Positions 1 through 12,202 of a stretch of 64,000 nucleotides of DNA are shown here, piece by piece. The stretch comes from Chromobotia macracanthus. Its lineage: Eukaryota > Chordata > Actinopteri > Cypriniformes > Botiidae. The notes beneath the pieces were generated by a model. That model did no database searches. It was not told the DNA's origin and saw only the letters and a list, made by a program, of their open reading frames with translations. Numbering within the stretch: position 1 is the first letter of the stretch; each line of letters begins with the position of its first letter. Location of the stretch: NCBI GenBank assembly GCA_036877525.1, contig JAZGTH010000058.1, positions 10,944,501 to 11,008,500 on the forward strand. Direction: 5' to 3'. The position numbers and the translations under genes are program-made.

Positions 1-473
1 ACTGCACATTATACCCTTCATATTATATTAAGATATCTCAGTGACTGTGCTTATATGATTCCCCTTTACCTCTTAAATCAACGAATAATGCAACTCTCAC
101 TTTTTATAGTTACAACTGACATTATTAATGTTAAGTTTTACATTTTCTTCAATGCCAGCTTATCGTTTCAGCTATTTGTAGACTGACTTCACTGAAGACT
201 GTACTGCTTTCTGAACAATGACTGGTGTGAGTTCAGGGTGGGACCGTAAGTAACAAGCTGTTAAACGAGGGATTTTACTAGTCTGATCAAGCAGAGACAG
301 ACAGGGTGGAGAAATGTTTGAGAAACTGGTTTAGAAACAATTGTTTTTGCCATTCATTCTGACTTTAAGCTCATAGATACATCACACCATTACTGTTATA
401 AGATTTGAGAACTTTTGCATTCTTCCACTCAAGTAACTGTAATACACACACACATAAACATTCAGAAAACTGT

Positions 474-479
474 TTTATT
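474..479 (-). terminator. anxa1: anxa1 polyadenylation signal
   Basis: Plus-strand TTTATT is AATAAA on the minus strand, about 100 bp past the anxa1 stop codon at 578-580. It predicts a short 3' UTR ending near 455-465. Confidence 0.65.
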
Positions 480-577
480 GATGAATAATGATTTTCAGTG
501 TATTACAGATGTTTACATGGGGTATATAATTCCTATATAGGTAAATGTCAACTGTATTCACTCATTATGGGCAGCAT

Positions 578-3500
578 TTAATTGCCACACAAGGCCAGCA
601 GGATCTTCTCATAGTCTCCATTTGTGTCGTCCTGAAAGCAAATGAGGCACAAAATCCTTCTGTTCAGGTACAGGACCCAAAATAACACTCACAACATTCA
701 CAACATTCCATTGTATGTTTGTTGTTTTACAATATATTGTATGTATAAAGTAATGACAGCACAAATAAAAGCTTTAACGTCAGCGCTGAATAACATTCAA
801 CTTTTCATTGCTAAACGGAATATTTACCTGGATGTCTTTGTAGAGGGACTTGCCGAACTTCCTCTGATACTCTTGCTTGATTTTGGCCAGATCAACCTCA
901 GAGCGGCTTACTAATATTCTGCTTAAGATCTTGCCCTTGTAACCAGAACCCTGTGACAGAAGAACTTACTCAGTGTGCTCCTTGATACAGTTATTGCTTT
1001 TCAGATTCATTCAGAACAATTGATACAAACGTGTCATTTTTAAAACTTCAGACTGCATAAATGGTCAACAATATTCTGAAGGATCTGTGATGAAAAACTG
1101 AATTACACTTGCCTTCATTGCCAGATTCAGTTTCTCAGCAAAGAATGCGGGTTTGCATCCAGCACATTTCACTGAAAACAAAAACCAGTGATAACTTTTA
1201 GCTCTCTGTCATTATCTCTGTCAGAAACAGGTTACAGGTTTATGTTACAGGCTTTTCTTTACGTATGTTGAAGTCAAACAGACATTTCCTGGGAAATGTT
1301 TTTTAAATACTAAATAACTGTTTTTATTTGTTAACCAAAAGGTTACATATTGTTGCTTTAAAAAAAAATCTGAAATTGAATGCATTCTGTAAAACCAGTT
1401 TCTGGTTTGTTGCACCAAGCATTGTCATACAATAGCATGCTTGTCACTTAACAAGAAACATCTGTAAAAGAGATTAGGATCTGCTGGTTTCACCAAAAAT
1501 GACAAAAGGTGATGCACACCAAGTTTACATATAAAGGTGATGTAAGGTTTCAAAATGTTGTCTTACCAACAGCAGTCAGACAGTTCTCAATGTCACCTTT
1601 CAACTCCAGATCAATGGCTTTCGCAACATCCACTTTACTGTACTTTGAGTACTGACTGAATACTAAACAAATAAAGAAAACATGTTTCTGAGGAGAACTG
1701 TAGACTATTGTAGTAATATTTTAGAATATGCACAACCTATTCTAAACTATTCTGTTTAAAATGTTTTACTAACAACTAAAGAATAACATGTTTGATATAT
1801 GATATATATAACATTAAAAAACATACCTTGCCTCAGGTGAGGGCCACTCCTGGAAGTGAGGATCTCGATGAACACAGAACAGTCTGTGCCTTTTCTTTTC
1901 TCTCCTGCCTCATAAAGGGCCTAAAGAAAGAGTGAGAGGTCAGGAGACATGGACATACAGGACAATACATGCATACATACATGAACAACACAATTCTACT
2001 ACACACACACACACTTACCCTGGCATCTTTGTCAACCAGGTCATCTTTCACAACAGAGTCTTCACTTCTGGTAGCCTGTGAACAAGAGTAAAAACCTTCA
2101 TTTATCTTTTTTGGTGCAGTAGAACAGCATTTCTGCAATCTTCTATCTGTTGTACTAATCTGACACACCTAAATTCATGCTATTAGGAATTTGATAGGTG
2201 ACTGATTCTTAGTGAAATCCGATGTCTTAGATAAGGGTGACACCTTAAGCATGAAGTACTGGGATATTGAGAAACAGCATTAGATTTGTAAGAGTGTTTT
2301 TTGTACCTTGCACAGAGCGAGTAGAGCATTCCTGAAGTCTGCACTTGTCTCGGATTTGATGTCGGCCTCCAGGTCACTTTTATAGTCTATAAATGTAACC
2401 CAGACATTAGTTTCCATGTAATAATTATACTGAACCTACAGGCGAGCCATCTAAAAAATATGTGGCTGATAAACAGCATTAAAATGTTACCTTGTTTATA
2501 AGCCTGTTTAATGTCTCTGATCTCTTTGTTGGTCCTGGAAGCCAAAATCTCAACAAGTGTATCCTCATCCGTGCCCAAACCCTGCAGACAAAACAAATGT
2601 CTAACTGACTATTGTTTCTAATAGCCTTTTTTTTTACTTTATACAATGTCCAGATGTCTGTTGGTTGTCTTTACAAATATCCACCATATATGCTCAGACA
2701 AAAGTGTGTGAGTCTATGAACATAACAGTCTTAAGGGAATGTTACCTTCATGGCATTTTTAAGGAGGAATGCATCATACTGAGCAGGAGGCATCAACAGA
2801 GCCAGAGCCACTTCTTCCAGCTCACCGTTAAGAGCGGTTTTCAGAGCCACATCCAGAGGCTGCACAGAGCGGACACACAGAGCGGACACACAGAGCGGAC
2901 ACACAGAGCGGACACACCCGAGCGGACACACAGAGCGGACACACAGTAAGATCAGATACAGTAAGATCATTCAGGTGGATACAGTGATGAAATATTTCTG
3001 GTAGTGAATGTGTGTGAGATAACTAACTAACCTTGCCAGTGGTTTGCTGATATGCAGCTTTAACTTGCTGCCGCTGACCATTGCTCCTAAAAACCAACGT
3101 GTCAATGATTGTGGTCTCATCCACACCTGAAAAAACACATTGACATAAACTGACCCCTTAAAATACTGTACTGTATGAAAATACTGTACTGCATAAAATA
3201 CTGTACTGTATAAAAATACTGTTGTGCATTTTACACGTTCTGTATTTTTCTTTACATTACTACATCTAACCTTTTGCCTTGATCGCTTTGTCCAAGACGG
3301 CTACGTCTGCAGCTGCATTAAACTGAACACAGGGCTTCACTGTCCCCTGTCCCCCCTAAAGACATGAGAGGCACTCATTCAAATCTTTATCATAATATAA
3401 ATACAACATCAGTACAGCTCAGCTCAGAGCAGATCACTGTAAGATTTACATTTTTGTGTCGTGTTTCAGGGCTGAATGTGGTTAGAACCGGGAGAGGAGC

Positions 3501-3620
3501 ATTCCTGAGAGGTTTCCAGAAAACAAACAGCAAACAGTGATGCACACTTACCGTGATGTCTTGCATATCCTGCATGCCCTGATAGGCACGTTGCTCAAAT
3601 AAGACCTGGATAAATGACAT
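578..3620 (-). CDS. anxa1: Annexin A1, complete, 12 coding exons
   Basis: Calcium-dependent phospholipid-binding protein of the cytosol and inner membrane face; in vertebrates it acts in membrane repair and in damping inflammation. Coding exons on the minus strand, in order: 3620-3552, 3355-3271, 3126-3032, 2859-2746, 2581-2491, 2386-2307, 2075-2019, 1920-1827, 1662-1567, 1171-1113, 950-828, 631-578. They sum to 1017 nt, giving 338 aa plus TAA (human 346 aa). Four annexin repeats are visible, at about residues 35-106, 120-190, 191-265 and 278-338. The clearest calcium loop is GLGTDED at residues 122-128; repeat III has GEKRKGTD. In repeat IV the usual GxGT loop reads GSGY, so its calcium site may be altered. 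The N-terminal tail (MSFIQVLFEQ...) differs from mammals, as expected for this variable region. Intron 11 has a GC donor. Teleosts carry several anxa1 paralogues and I cannot assign which one this is. Confidence 0.93.
2864..2947. repeat. 13-bp minisatellite abutting an anxa1 splice acceptor
   Basis: About six copies of AGAGCGGACACAC, one of them interrupted by CCCG, lie directly upstream (minus sense) of the acceptor for the anxa1 exon at 2859-2746. On the transcript strand the repeat reads GTGTGTCCGCTCT and so forms the pyrimidine-rich tract itself. On the plus strand it creates a spurious open frame. Confidence 0.9.
3158..3225. repeat. Short tandem repeat in an anxa1 intron
   Basis: About three to four imperfect copies of a unit near AAAATACTGTACTGTAT lie in the intron between the coding exons at 3355-3271 and 3126-3032. 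Confidence 0.7.
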
Positions 3621-4033
3621 GATGGCACCTGCAAGTTGACCGCTAAACCTACATGGGGACACAAACAGAGATACATACATAAACATATGCAATACAATAC
3701 TGGAAAGTTTCAGAAATCATCCTCTATCATATATAAGGTTTCTAGCAATTATTATCAGAAGTCCATTATTCATTAATATAACAAACCATCAAAGCTTGTC
3801 ATTTAAAAACGATTACATCGATTACATCCAGTTTCAGAGTGTTGTTCACAGCTTGAGTTTTACAGTGACATTGTTGCTGTGCAAAATTTCTGTAGCTGCC
3901 AAAACAGAATTGCATACCCTGGCAAACTTTACATCTTTATTGATTTGCAGAATATGCTGCATTTTACAAGATCAGAGTTTTGTCTGGTGTTGGACGACAT
4001 GTTAAAAGCAAAGAAACTCTCAGATCTACTTAC

Positions 4034-4085
4034 CCAGACTGAAGATAGACAGACAGCAGGAGGAAAGCTTGAGCTGTATTTATAG
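4034..4085 (-). promoter_or_regulatory. anxa1: anxa1 TATA box and non-coding exon 1
   Basis: Minus-strand TATAAATA lies at 4084-4077. A consensus donor (GTAAGTAG) begins at 4033, so a short untranslated first exon would run from about 4050 to 4034. It would splice to the acceptor before 3628, where exon 2 carries the ATG at 3620. Mammalian ANXA1 also has a non-coding first exon. The transcription start is inferred from TATA spacing. Confidence 0.55.
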
Positions 4086-4659
4086 TCGCAGAACCACACC
4101 TAACATCATAATAACTGATGTGTTGCGACAGGGTGTTGATCTGGCATGTTTTGTCCTGCTTCTTTGGAGTGGTCAGATGAATGCCCTCATACAGTTCACA
4201 AATCATGTCACAAATCATATACAGTTCACAAATCATGTTAAGCGTTTGAACTTTATACGACTTTATATGCCAATATCGTGATGGGCAATATTTGGTTTGT
4301 TTTCTTGGTTTTTAATCGTGGTTCAGCAAACATAAAGATACATTTGATCAGACTGAGCATCTCATAAATATATATTGTTCGTGAGAACGGGGCATTGGAG
4401 ACAGTGTGTAGGCAGGTTCTCTTCAGGTTCTCCGGCATTCCTCAGTTTAAACTTCTTGTCCTAACTGAAGGCAACGAGATACAGATCAGTCCCCATTCTT
4501 CAGACTCTCCATCCCCGATTTCTTGTTTTATCACACCTGTCAGAACCCGTTTATGACCAGGACTGACCTAACACTGCTCCAACAGGTCTTGTCACACTCT
4601 GTCATTTATATCTTTTACAATTGTTTTAATACATTGTAAAACATTTGTGCTGGCATACA

Positions 4660-4800
4660 TTTTTAAGTTTAATCAAACTGAAGTCATTTCAACTTACAAT
4701 TTTAAATTCTGACTGGTGTAAAGCTGTTGTTGTAAAACTTGTTGAACAACTAAGTTGAAATTGCATGAACAAACTTAATAATCATAACTTAACTCACTTG
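4660..4800. repeat. Interspersed repeat fragment, AAGTTGAAAT type
   Basis: The segment has loosely palindromic ends: TTTCAACTTACAATTT near the start and AACTAAGTTGAAATTG near the end. This resembles short non-autonomous DNA elements common in teleosts. The family is not identified. Confidence 0.4.
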
Positions 4801-5937
4801 ACAAAAATGTTTCTTATGATCCTAAAAACCTTTTATGCTCCATTCTTTGAAATTACGTTTCAAGACAAAATATATATCATTAAACATATTATATAGTTAT
4901 AAAATATATGATATAGTTATATATGAAACATATTTATTTTGGATGCTTTTAGTCACAACATAATTCCCACAGTTACAGTTGTGTTATTCCATGATTTGGG
5001 CAATTTTGGGGGAGTTTTGGAACTCTCGGATATGTTACTTAAGAAAGTGTTTGTTAGGAGCAGAATTTCCTGCTCTGGTTGGGTGTTGCTCTTGGGAAAT
5101 GAGGTGAGGATGAAACCTTACATCGTTCTTCTGGGAGGAAAGTCCATGTATGACTAGATTGTTCCAGACATTTGTCTGTTATCAAGTCCTTTCAGCCACC
5201 TCTCAAAACTCAGAAATCATTTCTTCTCATGATCTCATAAGAACAGATCCCAACAGGTTCTAGTACACGCCCATTTAAGCTTAAAGTGCAGGTACAGGTT
5301 CTGCTTCAGGTGCAGATCTGTTAGCTGTTATGATCTCAGTAGATGCGTTTTTCTGCCACTATGAATTTTATTTCATGCATTGCCATTATATCAACAGATG
5401 ATGTTGATATAATGCTAACAGAGTTTGTAAGTGGGGTTTCATGGATATTTACAGCATTACATTCAGTGCAGCATCACCAGCTGAATATCTGTGAAGTCTC
5501 ATGGGATTCCCACAGTGTCATCAAGCGTAATGCTTATATTGGCCACTTGGTGTCGCTAAATAGCCATTTTTATAGTCGTTCTGTTCAGCTAAAAAAGTCG
5601 CGGAATTCAGATTACACGTCAGACCACATTTTCATCGTTTGACCTGTTTCAGTCTGCTTTTTGTTCTGTGGGACATTTTCAATATTAGTATTCACCCAGT
5701 GTACCTGTCATAGCCTGTGTGTGGTCTCTTGAGTCTGCACTGCAGACAGCTGAACTGTTTTCAGGACTCAGTTTTGCAGAATCGTTTGGGGGTTTCATCC
5801 TCTGAGAACTGAGATGAGGCTGTACCTGTATTCTCCTCATTTCTTTTTCTGCATCTCTCCTTCATTCTCTCACTCTCTGGCAGGTTTGATCAGATGGACA
5901 GGGTAAGATTAAAGGCTAGATGATTTTGTTCCAGAAA

Positions 5938-6225
5938 CATTTGTTGTTATGCTGGTTCAAAGCCTCTTTACATCCTGATAGAATCACTAAATAAAGTAAA
6001 GTGCTCTAAATATATTTATATAAATATATATCTGTGGAAGGAACATGAACATGTTCATCCAATCATTGTATTCGGTCTGATTACAATCATAGGATGTCCT
6101 ACTTGCCTGTCAAACTATGTATGTGGTCATGCATTTTGAAGGAGGCGTGGCTTTGGAGAGCTCTGTAAAGGGAGGGTGGGATCTTATGCTTTCAAAGCTA
6201 GCTTGTTATTGCTAGCCTCTCTGTA
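5938..6225 (+). repeat. Interspersed repeat R1, copy 1
   Basis: The segment from AACATTTGTTGTTATGCTGG through AAAGTAAAGTGCTCTAAATA to the GCTAGCTTG...GCTAGCCTCT end recurs in inverted orientation at about 23040-23290. I read it as a dispersed repeat of unknown family, about 250-290 bp long. Confidence 0.7.
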
Positions 6226-7657
6226 ATTGCCTACCTTTAACAGGAACAAAATCTGTTTTGATTCCTGGTTTCTATTCCACTGATGTCTTAAAGAAAAGGC
6301 AAAGACATAAAAATCAAATATCACAGACCATTGCGATCAAATCTATAACCTCAGGTCCTTTATATGGTACAAAGTAATACACAGTTATTTTTCATAAAGA
6401 GTGATCTACAGTAAATAGAGTTGACTGAAACCAATGAGCCGGCAGCCTTCATTTGCGAAACAGTTCTCCAGTACAGTATGTACAGGCTGTTATGAGTAAC
6501 AGCGTCTCACATCTTTAATGCTGTCATCACAGCCGCCCTCAGGTAATGTATAAGCTGATGACAGGACACTGCAGAGTCCTGTGGTCAGGATATGTAATAC
6601 ACTCTGGGTGGATGGTGGATATATTTATAGAAGGTTTTCAATATTCTCAGTACAGCCTGTGCAGGAAAACCGGGTGGAACGGCTAGACTAGAAATTCTTC
6701 CATTGTGATTCATTGCCATTTTGCATTCTTCAATGCAATATGTTTATCTTTTGCTCATGACCGTGATAAAACATTTTAGTGCTGGACCAGTGATTAAGTC
6801 TTAGATCTGAGTTTACTGACCTAGACAGACTATGGTGAACTGAAGAGAATTTGTGGTGCTGTGTAAGAGGCTTCATTTACTATAAAGCATAAAATGCAGG
6901 GAAAAATCCAATCCCCTCATTCTAATCAATAGCTACTGAGCGTCTCCTTGTTTTCCATAATATCTTAGAAATGAAGAGCAAGCCAAAACATCTGACCGCT
7001 TCATTACACAATGTAAGAACAGTATCCACACAACTGAGTGGTTTTTAACTACCACTCAACAGATTCATAAACAGTCCTGCAAAAATGTGTTTCAGAATGT
7101 GCAATAATGGACACAGTTTGTACATATCAGTTCCAGTCAATGAAGAGCTTCTGTGTGCTCACAGATGAATGCAAACAAGGCAGCATGTACTCCATGCATT
7201 TTACTTTTCCTGTGAAAGTGGGATCTACACATTGCAATAAAAATTCAGACTTTGCATAATGAGTACTGAGAGAATTAAAAATCACAGGGTGTTTGCTTGG
7301 TTCTCATGTGAGGGGCGAGGAGCTCTACAACTTCTCAACATGCTGTGTGTGCAGACATGCTGTGCAAGGGCATGACTTCATTTTTTGGCATGCTTTGCCT
7401 TTAAACTAATGTTTAAAAGGGAAAACATGCCATAGTTTAAGCCCTTCCTTTGGCCGGCATGTTTGCACACAAAACTGCACGTGTAAACATGCACAAGTGT
7501 GACAAGCTGAACTTAAACTAGTTCAGACAGCTGTATTTATTGCCTTCCCCACGTTTGCAGTTTTAAAGCATGTCCCCTCCTTCATTTAAACCCTTTTTCT
7601 CACAAACATCCAGCCTTCTGCCTTTACACACTGCAGTGTCAGTCTGTGTCACACCAG

Positions 7658-8085
7658 CACACAGATCTCATACAGATCTCATACAGATCTCACACAGATC
7701 TCACACAGATCTCATACAGATCTCATACAGATCTCACACAGACTCATACAGATCTCACACAGACTCATACAGATCTCACACAGATCTCATACAGATCTCA
7801 CACAGATCTCATACAGATCTCACACAGATCTCACACAGACTCTACAATCTACACAACTATAAGATCTACAGATCTCACACAGATCTCATACAGATCTCAC
7901 ACAGATCTCACACAGACTCATACAGATCTCACACAGACTCATACAGATCTCACACAGACTCATACAGATCTCACACAGACTCATACAGATCTCACACAGA
8001 CTCATACAGATCTCATACAGATCTCACACAGATCTCATACAGATCTCACACAGATCTCATACAGATCTCACACAGATCTCATACA
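7658..8085. repeat. 11-bp minisatellite (AGATCTCAYAC)n upstream of zfand5
   Basis: Roughly 38 copies of AGATCTCACAC / AGATCTCATAC, with a 10-bp variant AGACTCATAC, are broken once near 7845-7870. Most full units contain AGATCT (a BglII site). Neither 10 nor 11 is a multiple of 3, so the array drifts through all frames and gives long open frames of a Ser-His-Thr-Asp type by chance. These are not coding. The array ends about 200 bp before the zfand5 CpG promoter. Confidence 0.92.
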
Positions 8086-8289
8086 GGAGAGCTTCTGACT
8101 GACAGCGAGGTATGTGTGGTGAGACACAGAGGAGAGCCGTCAGCTGTTCCAGGAACAGAGTTAACCAGAGAGACTTCAGAGGTCACGTGAACAGTTAAAG
8201 AGACAGAAACATGAAACATCAGCAACATAAAACAACAAGATTAAAAGACAGCAGAGATGAAACATCTTATTATCAGAAGCCATTCATCT

Positions 8290-8560
8290 GCAAACCAGGA
8301 AGACGTCATCCGTGGAGGCGGCGAACCTCCAAAAGAAGGCGTCACCTTCTGCCGTCGCCCCGCCCCCGGGCGCCCAACGACCAATAACGACACGACGCTT
8401 CGCCGTGACGTCATCGGCCCTTCCCCTTTACTAAAGAAGGAACCGAGCAGTGTGAAAGCGGAGCGCTCGTGAGCGGACCGGAACCCCCGAACCACGTCAC
8501 TGACCCGCTCACACCGCTCCGCTTCCGTGATTTGATCCGGTCGAGAGGTTGGGAGGTAAG
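8290..8560 (+). promoter_or_regulatory. zfand5: zfand5 CpG promoter with CRE, CCAAT and GC boxes; non-coding exon 1
   Basis: The sequence becomes GC- and CpG-rich from about 8300 to 8900. In order it carries a GC box (CCCCGCCCC, near 8358), CCAAT (near 8381) and a perfect palindromic CRE, TGACGTCA, at 8406-8413. A donor GTAAG at 8556 would end an untranslated first exon of unknown start; it would splice to the coding exon at 10235. The CRE suggests cAMP/CREB or ATF control. This is inferred from motifs. Confidence 0.65.
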
Positions 8561-10236
8561 CCGGTGGACGCGTTTGTTTTCTCATTTCCCGAGCGATTAT
8601 CGAGAGGACTGACGACTGACCGACCGACCCCGGAAAACGAATCGATCAGCCGGTTCAGGACGTGTAATACAACCGGTTGATCCGGGTACCGAGTGCTTGT
8701 TCTGGTGGACGGAAAACAAAGTGAGCAGCGGCGTCTCGGTGAACATCACAAGCCCCGGAGCGAGACCCGGCCGGGCGCACAACACACCCGGCGGTCGCCG
8801 TGCTGGTCCGGGCTGTTTGTTTGACTTTCACGTCTCTCATCGTTTATCGTGGTTGTCGCATCGGTTGTTGATTAAATTCGGCGAGTAACCCGGTCAAACA
8901 GCTGCTAACTGGTTAGCTTTTTGTTTCGGGCTTGTTTGTCTGTCTGGGGAGGAAATCCGACCGAACCAGCGCCGCGTCTGACTGTCACTAAATGTCTCCT
9001 GTTTTATAAACCTGAGCGATCACGTTTATTTTGGCCTTTAATCCGGTTTAGTTGCTCTGTGGCAGGCAGTCTTTACCCCAAACCCTGTAAGCTGCCTAAC
9101 TAGACAGCATTTCTGGACGTAGTGAGTAGTATATAGTGCCCCAGATCACTATCATGGGTAGTGACTATGACTCAGTGTTAAAGTCATGTTGAACACTGGG
9201 TCCCCGTCAGTGTGTATTGATCTGTGGTGAATATGAGACTTGTTTTAAACCTTCTGTCATTTTGACACCTGTAGCGTCTTACCTTCATTTCCTCTTGAAG
9301 TTACATGTCACGTCTGACCTCCAGCACCGGTCAGCCTTGCTTCAGTCTTATATATTTCTGCTGTGTGGTTTAGGGATATCCAGACAGAAAGCAGTTCAGT
9401 TTGGATGTGGATTTTAGTAGATGTGATTTTGTTGGTCTCGGATCAACATGCCTGTCCTGACCTAAACCCTGTCCAATCTGAACTTACCCCTCAAATCAGA
9501 GAGAAATAATAGGTTGATGAGATAATGCCATACAAGCCCCTAACCCAGTCCTAAATCTAACATTGACCCTAAATCTAACATTGACCCTAAATCTAATTCT
9601 GTAATGTGATTGGTGGATAAAAATTAGTTCTTCATCTTTCTTTCTTGGCAAAATCAGTGACCGGATCAGACCCCGCAAACCGGTGTCAGCTTGGTCAGCT
9701 AATTCACTTCACTGTAATTGCACTGTTAAGCTGAATGTCTGTGTCTTTTATTTATTCTTTTATGACAGATAAAAACAGGGTCTTTTAAATGTGGACTCCG
9801 TAACTTTCGCTGTTTGAAACATAAGGTTGCAGGTTACTTTACTTTTCATTACGAATGTCAAATTCAACCTGACATTTCCCAGGAAATCAGACCTGACATA
9901 TCAAATTATACATTATTGTTTTGTACATTACTGTTGTGAATCAGGGTGCGATACGAAGACTGTGTTGAACACTGATCTGTCATGTACCTGCTAAATAATT
10001 GATTTTGGTTAATTTTTAACCCAAAGAAGTTAATGGATCACAGCTGTAATTATAGGGGCAGTTCTGGTGTACCGGAGACTCAGTTGAAAACTGAGGACAA
10101 GTTAAAACTCTGTGTTTTACACAGTTTTAACACAGAGTTTTTCCTGTTCTCTCTGCATGTGTGTGTACACCACAACAATGCACTGTAAACAAGACCTCTC
10201 TTGTTCTGTCTCCATCTTCTTTGTGATGTATTAGCG
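8560..10236 (+). other. zfand5: zfand5 intron 1
   Basis: CpG-rich for the first 350 bp, then ordinary intronic sequence. It contains three tandem copies of a CCCTAAATCTAACATTGA unit near 9548-9602 and one copy of repeat R2 at 9795-10045. Confidence 0.55.
9795..10045 (+). repeat. Interspersed repeat R2, copy in zfand5 intron 1
   Basis: It shares the order of motifs GTTTGAAACAT, GCAGGTTAC, TGACATTTCC, TGTTGAACACTGATCT and GTTAATTTTTAAC with the copy at 33368-33600. A fragment also lies near 1225-1310 in an anxa1 intron. Confidence 0.6.
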
Positions 10237-12202
10237 ATGGCCCAAGAGACGAACCAGAGCCCCGCGCCTATACTGTGTACCACCGGCTGTGGTTTCTATG
10301 GCAACCCGAGGACTAATGGCATGTGTTCGGTGTGTTATAAGGAACACTTGAACAGACAGCAGAGCAGTGATCGTAGCCCCATGAGCCCTCTGGGTAAGTC
10401 ACACTGAAACCCTAACTTGTTCATCTAACCTGCCGTATAGAACTCTCTGTGGTTACAGGCTAGAAAATTGTGATATAATAACTACAGCAATAACAAACTA
10501 AGGTTACAGTCTGTAAGGCTTTACATGCTTGCTAGATTATTATAGTTTACTAAAACTATTAAAACATTTCTGTTAACTGAAATAAACTGAAACCAAAGTA
10601 AGTTTAAAATGAAATGAATAAAAGCTCAACGAAAACTGAAACTAAAATAAAAATGAATTCATCTTATAGAGCAGTGTTAAAATCAAAGAAATGACAAAAG
10701 CACATAACAAAAAAGCTGAATTTGACTGAAACATAAAAACTAAAAATATATTCAAAATGTTAATAAAACTAAAACAACCTATAACAACTATAATAGCATG
10801 TGATTCTGAGACCTCAGAAGTGTTTTGGAGATAAATCTTGTCCTGGTGTCAGATCTTCCCAGAGAAGTTGTGAGCTACACTTGTTCTGTAGGCAGTGTTG
10901 TTATATACTGTCGCGCAGCTGCGCCTGTGCTCTGTTTGTGATTGTTTCTTGTGTTGTGTTGGACCAGCTGGCAGCCCCTCAGCAGAGGCCTCCGCTATAC
11001 AGAGACTAGAAGCCAGTATAAACACAGCAGATCCCTCACCTACACCCAGCACAGATGCCATGAGAGAGTGAGTACCCGACACGTGTTTGCTGTGGCACCT
11101 TGACATAACAGATGATTGAGATCTGAGATTTAAGCATTAATGAATGAGTGTCCAGTGTGTGTTGCTGTGACTGAAACCCCACCTGTGTGTTTTTGCAGAA
11201 GTATTCATTCAGCCTCCTTACCAGTCACACAACAGCTGACAGAAATGAGTATTTCCAGAGAGGAGAAGGTTCTGTCTCCTAAAGCTGAGGCTATCGGACC
11301 AGGTAATTACAGTTATTACAATTAATGAAGCACATTTCAAAGTAGACCTACAGGTCCCAAATGCCTCACTTAAAGGGACAGTTCACGCAAAAATTAAAAT
11401 TCTTCCATCATTTACTCACCCTCATGTCATTCCAAACCTGTACGACTTTATTCTTCTGTGGAACACAAAAGAAGATATTCTGAGAAATGTCTCAGTGGTT
11501 TTGTGCCCATACAATGGAAGTCAATAGGTGCCACTGTTGTTTGGTTACCAGCATACTTCAAAATAAAAGCTTTAAATCTACAGTAGGAATTTTGTAAAAA
11601 GAAGGACTGTAAAGTGTATGTGTGTTGAACTTTGGGAAACAACGCTCTGTGTTTCTAGTTCCTCAATTTAAGGTAATTTTACTGAAATGAAGCTCACTAC
11701 TATATGATTCATTGCCTGGGGTTTCAGTTGCTTGTCTTTAGAGGATGTCACATACTCACTCTTTAGATTGCGTTAACGTTGTGGACAACTTTTTTAGTTT
11801 TTTTGTTTGTAATTTTCATCTCCATTCTTCCCACAGTTATAACACAGCCCACTTCCTCCTACTCTCCAGTTCCTGCTCAGTGCAGCAGTGAGGATAAGAG
11901 CCCAGACTCCTCCAAACCCAAGAAAAACAGATGTTTTACCTGCCGTAAGAGAGTAGGCCTAACAGGTAAGACTCCTGCGCTCCTCATTCCCATATTAACG
12001 TTAGTGGTTTTGTGGAGGCTAGAATGGGGCTCTTACCCTGTGTTGTATTCCAGGGTTCGACTGTCGATGTGGTAATCTGTTCTGTGGAATTCACCGATAC
12101 TCAGACAAGCACAACTGCACGTATGACTACAAGGCAGAAGCCGCTGCTAAAATTCGCAAGGAGAATCCAGTAGTGGTGGCTGATAAGATCCAGAGAATAT
12201 AA
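10237..12202 (+). CDS. zfand5: AN1-type zinc finger protein 5, complete, 5 coding exons
   Basis: Ubiquitin-binding protein; in mammals ZFAND5 associates with the 26S proteasome and promotes degradation in wasting muscle, and it dampens NF-kB signalling. Coding exons: 10237-10393, 10968-11067, 11199-11302, 11837-11965, 12054-12202; 639 nt, 212 aa plus TAA (human 213). An N-terminal A20 zinc finger has Cys14, Cys18, Cys30 and Cys33. A Ser/Pro-rich linker follows, with a conserved stretch around VTQQLTEMSISREEK. The C-terminal AN1 finger has Cys153, Cys156, Cys167, Cys169, Cys174, His177, His183 and Cys185, all present. The start ATG lies two bases inside the exon, after the acceptor at 10233-10234. 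Teleosts have two zfand5 copies, and a or b is not decided here. Confidence 0.95.
11371..11566 (+). repeat. Palindromic cyprinid repeat P1, left half, in a zfand5 intron
   Basis: It begins TTAAAGGGACAGTTCACG and continues with CATCATTTACTCACCCTCAT, CTTCTGTGGAACACAAAAGA and CAATGGAAGTCAATAGG. I know this as a very abundant palindromic, non-autonomous element in cyprinid genomes. Only the left half is clear here. Confidence 0.8.

Larger units (their letters stand above)
4100..7650. other. Intergenic DNA between anxa1 and zfand5
   Basis: This divergent spacer is AT-rich and holds no open frame that looks like a protein. It contains an AT-rich stretch near 4860-4930, one repeat copy at 5938-6225 and the AAGTTGAAAT-type fragment. 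The short open frames at 4939-5157 and 5343-5642 lack splice context and recognisable sequence. Confidence 0.6.

Noticed and set aside
642..914. Plus-strand 90-codon frame
   Set aside because: Shadow of the anxa1 exon at 950-828 on the opposite strand plus intron.
7570..8190. 206-codon plus-strand open frame (Ser-His-Thr-Asp-rich) and an overlapping 150-codon frame
   Set aside because: Both are translations of the 10/11-bp minisatellite; they have no splice context or conserved sequence.
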